A DNA stretch of 31,864 nt from Phallusia fumigata (GCA_008931825.1 QXVZ01032806.1:1-31864); one strand, 5' to 3'. Counted from the stretch's first letter, positions 12,401 through 21,309 are shown. The notes: generated from the sequence alone by a model not told the origin. Program-made: numbers and translations.

Positions 12401-15400
12401 GTAACGGCAATGGTGTGTCATCGACTAAGATGGCAAACATTAAACAAACGTATGACCAAATTTTTCTGACCCACTTTGTCCGCGTATTTGCAAAGAAAAC
12501 TAATTCCAGAAAATATTTTGTTTTTCTCCTTTTACTGGAAAAAGTTTAATTGTGTTATGACCAAAGTTACTATTGCAAAGTGTGAGTGTTTGTGACGTCA
12601 CACTTAACTCTCCATTACATTACAATAACGCAGGCAAATGTTAAGGCCCGTTTACACTGTGTTCATTCAGTGGCGCTTAACCTAACCTTACTTTGCGACC
12701 CCCTCTACACTGCGATTTTCGGTGCGTACCTAATTACTAAATCGAATACACGAAGTCATTTTTAGCCTACTATGACAGCAGATGACCATAAATCTACCAC
12801 ATAAATTTATCGTTGGATTACCTAGCATTTTTTATTTGATTGGATTTTAAAAGATGATATCGACATGAGATTTAAAAGGCCACTGCATACGAAATTTTGT
12901 ACAAGTTAGAAATTTGGAGTTCGAAAAAGCCGGAATAAATATATATTGAAGTTATTAGGTCTTCTGAAATGTATGAGAAAAAAACAGGACATTCATGCCA
13001 AAAGATTTGGGAGTTATAGGGTGCATCAATCCTACAGACACGTAAAGAAGATGGTAAGTAGTAATAAGTAATTAAATTTGGGACAAATAGGCTACCAGCC
13101 CAATTTTTTTGCCAAATGAAGTAACTTTTTTAAACCAAAAACCCGTAAACAGCGATTACACAAACCGATCTGCACAGATTTAAGCTGCTTGTTGCGCAGA
13201 AATACGCTCGGCAGGCGCTCATTTCCACGAGACTTGAGCGACCGAAATCAGGCGAGCGTAAAACCAGACAGACAAAACAAACAAAACTGCGAAGGTTTGA
13301 GCGCGCGCCCTACGCATAGTGGGCCTTTAATCTTCCACAAATCCTCCGATATTTTTGTTGCATTTTTGCCCGTTGCTAGTAAAACTAGAGAAGTTCTTGT
13401 CATTTAAATCCCACATTAAATTGAAAACATGATTCTACAAGTAACATTTGAAGATAATTTAGTAAAGCAGTGTTTTCTTACAGGTTTTTGCAGTTGAAGT
13501 ACAGAATCGCAGAGTAGTCTGACTCCTTCGCTACCGATCTTACATCCCCTCAGCAGCAGCTTTTCAATGTTGTGAAGGCAACGAGCCAGTGAAGCTGCCC
13601 CCGGATTACCGATGTCGTTGCCGGAGAGGTCGAGTTTCTTCAGCTAATATAAATGCAAAACCACGCATGTCAGGTCGCATTTAATGTAGCGTGGAAAAAA
13701 TAAACAATATTACGTATTTCGGCTATCCCAGTAATCCCGTATACTTTGTGCTGGATAATCCAAAGCCATTCGGTTTAAATATCGAAAATCCAATGATAGG
13801 ATAGGAACAGGTGTATTTTGTTGTATTAAAAGATAAGGATTCAGAAGCTTTATGCAAATCCCTCACTNCAGTGAAGCTGCCCCCGGATTACCGATGTCGT
13901 TGCCGGAGAGGTCGAGTTTCTTCAGCTAATATAAATGCAAAACCACGCATGTCAGGTCGCATTTAATGTAGCGTGGAAAAAATAAACAATATTACGTATT
14001 TCGGCTATCCCAGTAATCCCGTATACTTTGTGCTGGATAATCCAAAGCCATTCGGTTTAAATATCGAAAATCCAATGATAGGATAGGAACAGGTGTATTT
14101 TGTTGTATTAAAAGATAAGGATTCAGAAGCTTTATGCAAATCCCTCACTGATTAACGTAGGAAATTATCGCTGATTACCACCGCGAAAAAATGTCATTTA
14201 ATGTGGACTTCATAAATAGACATAACGTGAACAAAAAGTTTGTTGTGAATAACACTTCATAACAGTGAAGCCTATAAACCGGTATTTAACATATTATGAC
14301 AAGTTTAAACCAAATCAATGTGAACACAGGCAAAGTTGTGCATGTGACGTCAGATGTTGCGACACAATCAGTTGCATGTTGCAACACTAAATATTTTTGC
14401 CATTTTTTTTTGTTAAATAGTGTTTTTATGCAATTTAAAATAAATTTGAGATTAAATTGTGTTAAAAAGTTTTTGCCAAATTTTGTACGTCACTTAATCC
14501 AACATGGATAAACATATTTTTACAGCAAAATTAAACAAACGTAATGCCACACTATGCTTGTATTAAACCCCGAGATGACCGATGGGTCGGTGTAATCTCC
14601 TTAATGGCTCCAATCATAATACTTTTTTAGCGTGAAGTGCACGGTAATCAGGTTTTAATTTTTTCATTTACCGTGTCCCGTTATATTGTTTAAACTTTGA
14701 ATTAAATTATTTCGTAAACAATACTCATGTTTCTGACACTACGAAAAATTTCGCAAGCATAGCGCAATTAAACCCACAGTAATACCGGGTTAGCTCTGTG
14801 TTGAAGCACGAAGGAAAGATTCTCGAAATCAACTGCGAGAAGAGATGAATAACGAAGGTCGAGCTCATCAGGAAGTAGGGAGGCCACAGACGAAGCAATC
14901 TCGGGGTCATTTGTCTCACGAGCCCAGCTGCAATCTCGCTTGATGTGTTCTTTGCTTAGGTTCGTTTTCGAGGTAAGAAATTCGGAAAGCAAGGACTTCT
15001 TGAGCAACCAATCCTTACTGGAACTTGTTGGGGCAATAGTTTGAAGTTCCATGAACACCGAAGAATCGCAAATTCCAAAGGCAAACTTTGAAACAACTTC
15101 CCATCTGTCGTCTGCAAGATGTGTGTATTGCTTCTTGAACTCTTCAAGAGGCATGATCATCATCAGATAGAACGCCGCAAAAAACTGCTGCCAGATGAGG
15201 TGAGAGAAATATCGAATTTTGTGCCCATCCAATATCGCTAGCTTCAGATTCCCGTGCTTTGTCACAGACGTATTTGTAAATGCATCAGCTGTGGATTCAG
15301 TGATACCTGCATTTTTGAACACTTCAAATTTGAATACAAACTCCAAATTTAGAAATCCATCCCAAGCCAGTTTAGCCAGTTTGTCCAACTCACATTCTTG

Positions 15401-17041
15401 ACCCTTCAGATGATCGGTTGTCACATATTGACCGCATGTGAAAGCAAGAACTCGTGTAAGTGAAACAAACTGAATATCTCCATCGTAATTCATCAGGTAG
15501 TTGAGTGTCAATATGAAATTGACAGGGACATAACAGTATGCAAATACACTGCGGTTTTGCACTAGCTTCTGTTGTATCCCGTCGTATTTGCTACCACAAA
15601 TCTGGCGTCCGAGTTCATCTTGTGATGTCTGGGTCAGTCCGAATATTTTAACAATAAACCTCGGTCGATATGAAGGGTTGAGACTGTACAGTTGAGCTGG
15701 TCGTGATGTGAAAATCTTCTTAGCACATGGAAGCAAGTTTCCTCCGGCTAAATGCTTCAAGTAACTTTCAGCTCTTGATTTTAAATGTAGTGGAGGTGGG
15801 GGGACTTCTTTGGAAAATGATTTAAATTCTGCTACGTCCAAACCGTCGAAAATGAGCACAACATTTGGATCCTTGACAATTTCGTTTATTATATAAGTTT
15901 CAGCGCCCGTGTAATTCCGGTTAAATGACATGGCAGAAAAAAGAAACTGAAGGAGTGTCATTTCCCTATCGAAGTCGATGTACCTGATCGCGATGTAGAA
16001 GAAGAAGGAAGTCTTTCCAAACAACTCACCCTTTAAGCCTTGCTTGGCCCACATTTTAGCTGAGGCTGTTTTTCCGATTCCAGCTTGTCCAACCACTCCG
16101 ACCACGTTTCCATGTTTTTCCACGTAATTTTGTTTTGCTTTCACTTCATCCAATCTAAATTTTCGGTTCGCTTCGCATTCAGCAGTTACTTTTGCACAAA
16201 CAAACATTTCTTCACAGGTGATGTTACCTCCTGGTTGATCGTAAACCTTAGCAAGTTGCTTTTCCCAGTGATAGTGACCTTCTACTTGAAATTCGTGGGA
16301 GAGACCTATGGAAAGGTTGACGGGTGTTATTGGTCGGTCGGAAAACTCAGCTAGTGACGATTCTTCACTGACGATGGCTTCAACTCTTTCTTTGAGCAAC
16401 TGCTTAATTTTAGTCAGAAACTCACGTTGGCTGCAATCATATGGTGGAAGAATGCGAGATTTCGATGGTCGATTGCCTAAAGTTTTGTTATCGACATGGT
16501 ATGGTGGGGGCGAGAACGACTCAAGAAGTTTAGGTGGAGTATCGTCAGCATGCTGATCATGGGGTGAAGCGTCATCCGGTTCCTGGGTGAAGCTGGGTTG
16601 GAATACAGCATCATCCGGTTCTTGGGGCGAGCTGGGTTGGGTTACAACATCATCCGGTTCCTGGGTGAAGCTGGGTTGGAGTACAGCATCACCCGGTTCT
16701 TTGGGCAAGCTGGGTTGGGGTACAGCATCATCCGGTTCTTGGGGCAAACTGGGTTGGGGTACAGCATCATTAGGTTCTTGGGTCATACTGGTTTGGGGTA
16801 TATCATCATCCGGTTCTTGGGGGAAAAAAGGTTGGGGTACTGCATCATCCGGTTCTTGGGGCAAGCTGGGTTGGGGTACTGCATCATCCGGTTCTTGGGG
16901 CAAGCTGGGTTGGGGTACAGCATCATCCGGTTCTTGGGGCAAACTGGGTTGGGGTACTGCATCATCCGGTATTTGGGGCAAGTTAGGTTGGGCTACAGCA
17001 TGATCTTGATCTTTGGGGCAAGCTGGGTTGGGGAAAGACAT
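9386..17041 (-). CDS. NLR gene: Pro-rich repeat, NACHT, LRR, ZU5, UPA (whole span)
   Basis: Spliced intracellular receptor of the NOD-like family; such proteins are STAND ATPases that assemble into signalling platforms on sensing infection or stress. My model joins 17041-14786, 13643-13482, 11723-11562, 11303-11136, 11036-10863, 10616-10506, 10439-10342, 10279-10082, 9929-9686, 9622-9595 and 9441-9386. All junctions are phase-consistent and total 3657 nt. Domains in order: 12 x 13-residue repeat (6-161), NACHT with Walker A at 318-325 and Walker B ending at Asp399, winged-helix/NLR region to about 630, LRRs (753-916), ZU5 (917-1044), UPA-like (1044-1191). All introns are GT-AG except one apparent GC-AG. 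The 3' end is uncertain: an in-frame TAG follows the UPA exon if the donor at 9685 is not used. No N-terminal Death, CARD or PYD domain was found. The order resembles NLRP1 and, for LRR-ZU5-UPA, PIDD1. Confidence 0.8.
9595..9622 (-). CDS. Candidate NLR exon 10: 28-nt microexon
   Basis: TTGTTTGGCAG precedes and GTAAGT follows at CCAGTCG|GTAAGT. In phase 0 it encodes SPPETARPV and begins a Gly codon, fitting a Pro-rich linker. The donor is perfect; the pyrimidine tract of the acceptor is modest. Support is phase agreement with the neighbouring exons, not homology. Confidence 0.45.
9686..9929 (-). CDS. NLR exon 9: second part of UPA-like domain
   Basis: A 244-nt exon after CTATGTTTTTAG, entered in phase 2 (Ser from AG|T) and left in phase 0 at CATCTG|GTATAG. 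The 81 residues contain YPQWIEFKKTTIKLLNFYGK and then DIEFKVTVTCNGEMIFGIES, alternating strands typical of UPA. If the donor is skipped, the frame ends two codons later at the TAG at 9680-9682. Two phase-compatible small exons follow, so splicing is at least as likely. No AATAAA was seen on this strand directly after the TAG. Confidence 0.75.
10082..10279 (-). CDS. NLR exon 8: first part of UPA-like domain
   Basis: A 198-nt exon after ACATTGCAG, entered in phase 2 (completing Trp1044) and left in phase 2 at CGGGCCAG|GTAACG. The 65 residues start FEAGPIEWITSLWSKYKG and contain IKCEFDVQSENLKTQILRVS, which lines up with the opening strands and 'V.L.A.Q....D....LLQCL' pattern after the ZU5 cleavage site in PIDD1. 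This is the UPA domain conserved in UNC5, PIDD and ankyrins. The frame is also open leftward through the short intron, which explains an apparent ATG at 10344. Confidence 0.78.
10280..10341 (-). other. 62-nt GC-AG intron between ZU5 and UPA
   Basis: The sequence CATG|GCAAGA ... ACATTGCAG|G gives a 62-nt intron that restores the frame exactly (phase 2 to phase 2) and splits the Trp of HFTW. GCAAG is the usual start of GC-AG introns, and 60-odd nt is a normal minimal intron for tunicates. The alternative is a one-base deletion in an unspliced exon. Confidence 0.65.
10342..10439 (-). CDS. NLR exon 7: end of ZU5 with HFTW motif
   Basis: A 98-nt exon starting after CTAAAAAAATCAG in phase 0 and ending in phase 2 at ACATG|GCAAGA, an apparent GC donor. 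It encodes 32 residues with LEWNEIETVYYQNQMRLQFK and ends SHFT, with the Trp codon split by the intron. SHFTW matches the place and shape of the PIDD1/UNC5CL/NLRP1 HFS autoproteolysis site, with Thr instead of Ser. If the GC donor is rejected, the reading frame breaks here (one G too few), so this junction decides whether the gene is intact. Confidence 0.78.
10506..10616 (-). CDS. NLR exon 6: middle of ZU5 domain
   Basis: A 111-nt, phase 0-0 exon between CCATTTCAG|ACC and ATTGTG|GTAACG. The 37 residues include LTPKLKCEPNRLRFKEDVFI, matching the ZU5 'LSPVVxCGPxGLxFxxPVxLxLPHC' strand pair, then TLPTCF. There is no initiating Met; the exon was found from its splice sites and homology pattern. 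Confidence 0.85.
10863..11036 (-). CDS. NLR exon 5: first part of ZU5 domain
   Basis: A 174-nt, phase 0-0 exon between ATTTCTTTCCCAG|GAT and AAAACG|GTAAGT, both near-consensus. The 58 residues contain SEGARLKVGGCIVEIPQDAL, the start of a ZU5 domain (Gly-x-x-hydrophobic strand, then an I/V-P-x-x-A-L turn), followed by a strand TTIKLTSYYG. ZU5 domains occur in UNC5, ankyrins, PIDD1 and the FIIND of NLRP1 and CARD8. Confidence 0.85.
11136..11303 (-). CDS. NLR exon 4: last LRR and cap
   Basis: A 168-nt, phase 0-0 exon between CTCTTGCAG|ATG and GTTAGG|GTAAGA. The first half (MEGIFLKGNDIGDQCANHIA) keeps the LRR pattern. The second half departs from it and forms a polar, probably helical stretch (PEAARKTVETTLQRLKVR), as expected where an LRR stack is capped before the next domain. 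The frame stays open into the next intron as far as the ZU5 exon, so a naive reading merges the two. Confidence 0.83.
11562..11723 (-). CDS. NLR exon 3: LRR pair
   Basis: A 162-nt, phase 0-0 exon between GTGATGCAG|ATG and ATGCG|GTAAGTCC. The 54 residues begin MKLLSLDNNELRDVGAKIVA and align without gaps to exon 2, keeping the leucine/asparagine ladder and the Cys at the end of the second LRR strand. The ATG is not a start codon; it follows the splice site. Confidence 0.88.
12361..12560. repeat. Intron segment shared with 20780-20940 and 23990-24130
   Basis: Shared blocks include GTGTGTC(A/T)TCG, 'ATATATGAC' or 'ACGTATGACCAAA', a CGCGTATT stretch and AAACTAATTCCA. In each copy the block sits on the 3' (minus-strand) side of an LRR exon, so exon and intron were copied together. 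Confidence 0.6.
12645..13326. mobile_element. Possible TTAA-flanked non-autonomous element
   Basis: TTAA at 12641-12644 is followed by GGCCCGTTTACACTGTG, and GTGGGCCT precedes TTAA at 13327-13330. The ends share GGCCC plus AC-T-TG with a 5-base gap, a weak inverted repeat. The argument for insertion is that the same interval is only about 180-235 bp in two related copies but about 930 bp here. No coding capacity. Confidence 0.3.
13482..13643 (-). CDS. NLR exon 2: LRR pair
   Basis: A 162-nt, phase 0-0 exon bounded by TTATATTAG|CTG and AACCT|GTAAGAAA. It encodes 54 residues starting LKKLDLSGNDIGNPGAASLA, with LxxLxLxxNxIxxxGaxxLaxxL spacing, i.e. two ribonuclease-inhibitor-type LRRs as in other NLRs. 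It joins exon 1 (..RANP) in frame. Three broken copies of this exon lie upstream at 21.2, 23.0 and 24.4 kb, and part of it is repeated exactly after the N at 13868. Confidence 0.88.
13587..13867. repeat. First copy of exact 281-bp duplication next to N
   Basis: Begins CAGTGAAGCTGCCCCCGG inside NLR exon 2 and ends CAAATCCCTCACT. Identical, as far as I can see, to 13869-14149, with a single N between. Most likely overlapping contig ends that were not merged. Confidence 0.9.
13869..14149. repeat. Second copy of exact 281-bp duplication
   Basis: Repeats 13587-13867, including the 5' 57 nt or so of LRR exon 2 with its acceptor but no donor. If the duplication were real it would leave a truncated exon in the intron; as an artefact it should be removed. 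Confidence 0.9.
14200..14350. repeat. Intron segment shared with 23570-23705
   Basis: Both contain TTTGTTGTG(A/T)(A/G)TAA-type sequence, ATAACAG, TATAA(A/G)(C/T)C, TTAACATA and 'GCATGTGAC(G/T)TCAGA'. In both places the segment is 5' (minus strand) of an LRR exon, supporting duplication of a unit of at least 1 kb. Confidence 0.55.
14786..17041 (-). CDS. NLR exon 1: Pro/Asp-rich repeats plus NACHT ATPase
   Basis: One 2256-nt exon (752 codons). Residues 6-161 are 13-residue repeats. Residues 310-470 form the NACHT nucleotide-binding core: Walker A GQAGIGKT (318-325), Walker B VVLIFDGLD (394-402) and a sensor-1-like IFTSRP (443-448). YVPVNF (504-509) fits the GxP/winged-helix segment, and FSHLIWQQFFAAFYL (612-626) is the conserved NLR 'H..FQEFFAA' element. 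The exon ends ..HRANP at a donor CCG|GTATTA in phase 0. Without splicing the frame would read only 5 more codons to a stop at 14768. The start chosen is the Met at 17041, with an in-frame TGA four codons upstream. However, TTTCCCCAACCCAG just inside the frame could also act as an acceptor joining an unseen 5' exon. A large intronless NACHT exon is usual for NLR genes. Confidence 0.93.
16559..17026 (-). repeat. Coding minisatellite: 12 x 39 bp, 13-residue units
   Basis: Twelve in-register copies of a unit with consensus PSLPQEPDDAVPQ cover residues 6-161. The first and last units and the stretch at 71-148 are the most diverged; the units at 32-70 and 97-109 are identical in protein. The unit is rich in Pro, Asp, Glu and Gln and should be disordered and acidic. 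It stands where other NLRs carry CARD, PYD or Death effector domains. Because 39 is divisible by 3 and the unit lacks stops on the other strand, two long plus-strand frames appear here; these are shadows. Confidence 0.95.
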
Positions 17042-17105
17042 TATCAGGTATGTTCATTTTAGCACATACATGACCACATTAAATTATTGAACATACCTAA
17101 TTAAC
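17042..17105 (-). promoter_or_regulatory. Candidate 5' UTR with outron-type splice acceptor
   Basis: AACTTTTTTTCTTTACAG ends at 17106 on the minus strand, a very strong acceptor, 64 nt before the chosen start. No matching donor was found upstream. Ciona is known to trans-splice a short leader onto many mRNAs, so this may be a trans-splice site. Short upstream ATGs in the 64 nt argue against a simple 5' UTR; a cis intron with an unseen 5' exon is equally possible. Confidence 0.35.
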
Positions 17106-17449
17106 CTGTAAAGAAAAAAAGTTAACCGCCGAATGCATGTTACAACCACCAATTGAAACATCGAACTTTATTACGAATAAACTAAAATATTTCTAAAAAA
17201 TGCAAAACAAAGTACAAATAGTGTGATTTCCAACAGTACATGAATAAGGTCTATCAATTTATCAATTCAGAGGAAGCACAATTACAACGTTTTTAGTAAA
17301 AAAGGTTTACAGAGGGTAAACTTAAAGCGATAGTTTAAGTGGGTTAAGCTTTCCAAAAATTCCATTTTTCTTTGTAAGACAAGAGCTTCGTACTTTGCCT
17401 TTGACACTGCAGCAATGACGTCTTAGAAACCGCGTTCCTACACGTATTT

Positions 17450-17992
17450 TATGAACTCCATCTTTATTGAGACCCAGCAAATACTTAGGCCCACAATCTG
17501 CAGAAAAACGAACAAACAAAACCTGCCATTTACATTAAACACCCAAGCACATATTTTCGCCAACAAACTGCAGGCCAAACAAAAAACAGTTCCCTCTCCA
17601 TTGAGAACCAAACAGTTATTTTGTCTCACAAACAGCAGACTAAACAAACATGGTGTCCTCTCTAAAACAAAGAAATGCTCTTTCCATTGAGCACCAAGCA
17701 GATACTTTGGACCACAAACTGCAGACCAAACAAACAAAGTGTCCTCTCTATTGAGCACACCAAAGATATTTTGGACCACAAACTACAAGCCAAACAAACA
17801 AAGTGTCCTGTCTATCCAGCACCCAAAAGATATTTGGTCTCACAAACCGCAGACCAAACAAAGAAACAAAGTGTCCTCTCTATTGAGAACCTAACAGATA
17901 CTTTAGACCACAAACTGAAGACCAAACAAAGTGTCCTCTCTATTGAGCACCCAAAAGATATGTTGGCCTACAAACTGCAGACCAAACAAACA
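17450..17992. repeat. Non-coding minisatellite, unit about 64 bp, 8-9 copies
   Basis: The units share GATA(T/C)TTTGGACCACAAACT, GCAGACCAAACAAACAAAGT and GTCCTCTCTATTGAGCACC. Core spacings are 64, 64, 68 and 60 bp in the best-kept part (17711-17990); the earlier copies are more diverged. Open frames on both strands here follow from the repeat and are not genes. It lies about 400 bp upstream of the NLR start. Confidence 0.85.
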
Positions 17993-20900
17993 ATGAGTAA
18001 CTTGAACACCCGACACAATACCATCATGTTCGCACCCACATGGCCGCCGTTAAGGAATGTGAATAATTTCAGCCTTTCAAAATCCGGATCTTCAAAATTT
18101 CAAATCTTAAAACATCTTTTTCTAAAACACGTGGGTCGTGAAGTATGAAGTGCGAAATTACATTTTGATAACCTGGTGGATTAAAGGGGTATACTGCTCA
18201 GGCTCTTCGTCCAATCGGCACATGTGCAAGTCATGCAATTATTCATCGACCAGATGCAGGAACTCACGCTGCAATGAATGCTTTAACCTTTAACATCTCA
18301 ATCTAGTAACAATAAACACTTCAGCTTACCACATGGCGTAGCCGAAGGACAGATCAGGCCTTGATGTCGAATTTTGTAAGTGCACATGAAGTCCTGTAAA
18401 CAACACATTACAACTAAATGCCATTTGCAATATTGTTAACAAATGTTAGACCCTTTAGTAATTTAATATCAACGTTTCGCCCTTGGATGGGCTAAATATA
18501 AGCTATTTGCAACAGTGTGGTAGCAGAGCTGTTGTTACACATCGACTTTAGCAGGGTGATTTCACAAACGTAGTTCAGTTAACGAAACACCACCACATAT
18601 TGATTGTTACCAGCTAAATGACTTTCTAGCAAACCCGGGTGAACGCCTGCTTTGTGTGTGAGGCAATGGTCTGATTCAAACCTGTGCGCTGCGTGCCTTT
18701 CAAACCCGTCAAGCACTCCCTTCGCGTTGCGAAATTTTGCGTTCAGGGCAAAACAGGTTTCAGGGATATTACCAGTTTACAGTTTAACCCTATCGATGTT
18801 GATTTTACATTTTACCTCTGTTGGCTTTAATATATTTAACCTAAATGATCCATAAACATAAGATCCCTTTTTGGCAACATGAGAGAGAGAGGTGTTAAAT
18901 GGATCCATTAATACCAAAACTCCAAAAATATCAACCAACAAAAACAAAGTTATTAAGTTATTTGCAATGATATGATATGTTTTCAAAATATAGCAGTTTT
19001 CAAAACTTCACATTTTTGAGGCCTGTGGGTCAACCGCTGCGAAAGTTCGGGTAAACATTTGCCAATGCACAATTTCAAATGCCTATGCATCGTGTGGTAA
19101 AATTTAAAAGTTGAACGATTTTTTCTGAACCTGAACACAAAGGTATTTTATTAACCTTCGTTGACCAATGCTAATTAATCTATTGGCAGAAGTTATTCTA
19201 GAGTGATAATTGGTACGTGGCATGTCTTATATTATTGTCAACCAGATACATATACGCCGGTCTATTGTCAAATTTAAATCTAAAACAGGTATTTTTAATC
19301 TTTTACTTGAGTTTAATGTAAAATCGTGTACAAAGCCCTCCGTCATGGGATTTTCGCCGATCAACATTCGAGTGCTTTGCACCAGGCCTGTGGTTCATCT
19401 CCAAGTCACATATAGCTGTCAAGTCTTTCACCCAGAGTTTATCGCTAATAGCAATTTTAAATTGCAATCGCTACACAAAATTGATAAATTCAAATGAAAT
19501 CAAAATGCAAAAAATTACTTAAATAGTTTGTGCCCTCTGCGCGACTGTAATTTTTTTAGCATCAAGAAAGCTACGTGGAGGGGGGGGGGGTTCAGTGTCA
19601 ATTGGTAGGTGATTTCAGTGTGGTGTGGGTGGCTCGGGTCCTGACCACACAGTAAGGAATGACTGCACAAGACCAGATGCGCTGCAGAGAGAAATAAGCA
19701 CTACGTCTTCCTTAAAAATACATTATTAAAAGAGATAAGAACCAAAATAACTACTTGGAAATAACCTTTGTCACAACAACAACACCAAACAAAGCCATTC
19801 AAAAGCTACGTTTAAAACTGTGTATGAGCTAAAACTTGCGAAAGTACAGATTGAAGTAAATCAAACCCATTCAATTATATAAAATCCCAATTGCGCCTAG
19901 GTTACCAAACAGCTATAACTTAACAGGCTGTAACCAAACAGGAGCAAAAGAACAGTACCTAGTTCTTTCCCCTTAATCGAAAACTGTGTATGGAAATAAA
20001 CAACTTTAAAGATGTAAACAAATTGTCGTCAAGGTGATGTATAAAGGGGGTACGGCCGGCGTTTAGGACAGGATTTTTGCACCAGATACTGCAAATTCAG
20101 ATACAATATCGCACAAATATTTACATTTTACTCTAAATTTTTTATTGCCCCCTTGCGGGGTGTGTGGCCAATATAGGAGTTGTTGTTCAACCCCAGGGTA
20201 TACAAATACACACTCAAATTTGGTTGCGAAAAAACTAATAAACACCAAAACTTACCCATCTCCTTCTTCCAACACAGAGGAACTGATTCATGGAAAAGTA
20301 GAAACATAAATCTGGCCCCGCTCTGCACTTGTTTCTCTGTAACAAAAAAAGTGGTAGGAAGCGAAGTTTTCCCGACGAATAGCTTTTAAAAAACTACCAC
20401 TGTCGATCATTTTTTTTCAAGGGCTTCGAACGCGGGGCGCTCCCGAGTACGAATAAAGGTCGTTCTTATTTTGCCTGTGCATACATTAAGCGCCTTTACA
20501 GTAAAGTACTCCATCGTTGTTGTCAAGTTATACCCCGCTTCGTGGGGCCACAAAATTTTCCAAATAGTCTTAAGCACAGAACTGTTTTATCCACTCCACA
20601 TGTGTTTCCCAATGCAAAACAACCTCGTGTGTTAAAACCTCTTAATGCAAAACACAGCTACGGTGACCGAAGCAAAAACGTATAGCGATTTTTTAGAACC
20701 TGAGATGAACACATGCATGCTTAAAATGTGATTTTAAATACATTATCATGTGTCTACAATACGCGTGCTTTCAGATTGGAGTGTGTAAAGACAATGATGT
20801 TTCTTCGCCTAGCGATGATAAACAGTAAACAAATATATGACTAGAATTTTCCTAATCTGCTATGTACGCGCGTATTAGCAAAGGTGAACTAATTCCAAAA

Positions 20901-21174
20901 AAACATTGTTTTCTACCACTCTTTATGTGGAAGAAGTTTACACGGCGAATTCTAAACATTTACAAAAATTTTATTACAATTGTTTTTTCTAAAAGTATTA
21001 TTATTGATTTTGGTTCAGCCATGCGACCTAAAAGCTTACACATTAAGCTATTGCTTCACGATTGCGCAAGCACTTGTAAATTTCAAATACTAACGATGGT
21101 CACAAACCACTTTTTGATGCATTTTTTAATAGCTAGAAAACCAAAACGAAGGTTTTACGTTCGTGTTTTCTTAC
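17993..21174. other. Stretch with no supported gene, upstream of the NLR
   Basis: No recognisable exon on either strand. It may hold the NLR promoter and any 5' exons. A G-run lies near 19579-19590. Confidence 0.45.
20780..20940. repeat. Copy of the LRR-exon intron segment
   Basis: Corresponds to 12361-12560 and 23990-24130: TTTCTTCGCCTAGCGATGA, AAATATATGACTAGAATTTT, CGCGTATTAGCAAAGG. It lies about 235 bp from the broken LRR exon at 21175-21309. Confidence 0.6.
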
Positions 21175-21309
21175 AGGTTTTTCTAGTTGAATTACAGAAT
21201 CGCCAAGTAGTGACTCCTTCGAAGCTCTTCAATGTTGTGAAGGCAACGAGCCAGTGAAGCTGCCCCCGGGATTACCGATGTTGTTGTAAGAGAGGCCGAG
21301 GCTCTTCAG
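21175..21309 (-). pseudogene. Broken LRR exon (135 nt), copy of NLR exon 2
   Basis: Acceptor (CATCAG|CTG) and donor (AACCT|GTAAGAAA) are kept. Inside, an extra C in the CCCGGGGG run shifts the frame and produces an in-frame TGA, and about 27 nt of the second LRR are missing. The start LKSLGLSYNNIGNPG shows its origin. It cannot code for an LRR pair. A 131-codon plus-strand frame crossing it is a shadow. Confidence 0.85.

Larger units (their letters stand above)
11724..13481 (-). other. NLR intron 2 with duplicated flank and possible insertion
   Basis: No exon found inside. Positions about 12361-12560 match intron sequence next to the broken LRR exons upstream. The rest between there and exon 2 is longer than in the other copies and contains a possible TTAA-flanked insertion. 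Confidence 0.6.

Noticed and set aside
16587-17062. Two long plus-strand frames (138 and 154 codons)
   Set aside because: They are the reverse side of the 39-bp coding minisatellite; the period keeps any stop-free frame open. The minus strand has the NACHT gene.
17438-18148. Frames of 113 codons (minus) and 157 codons (plus)
   Set aside because: Both are read from the 64-bp minisatellite; imperfect unit lengths shift the frame, unlike a real repeat protein.
20862-21257. 131-codon plus-strand frame
   Set aside because: It covers duplicated intron sequence and the reverse of a broken LRR exon; no domain seen.
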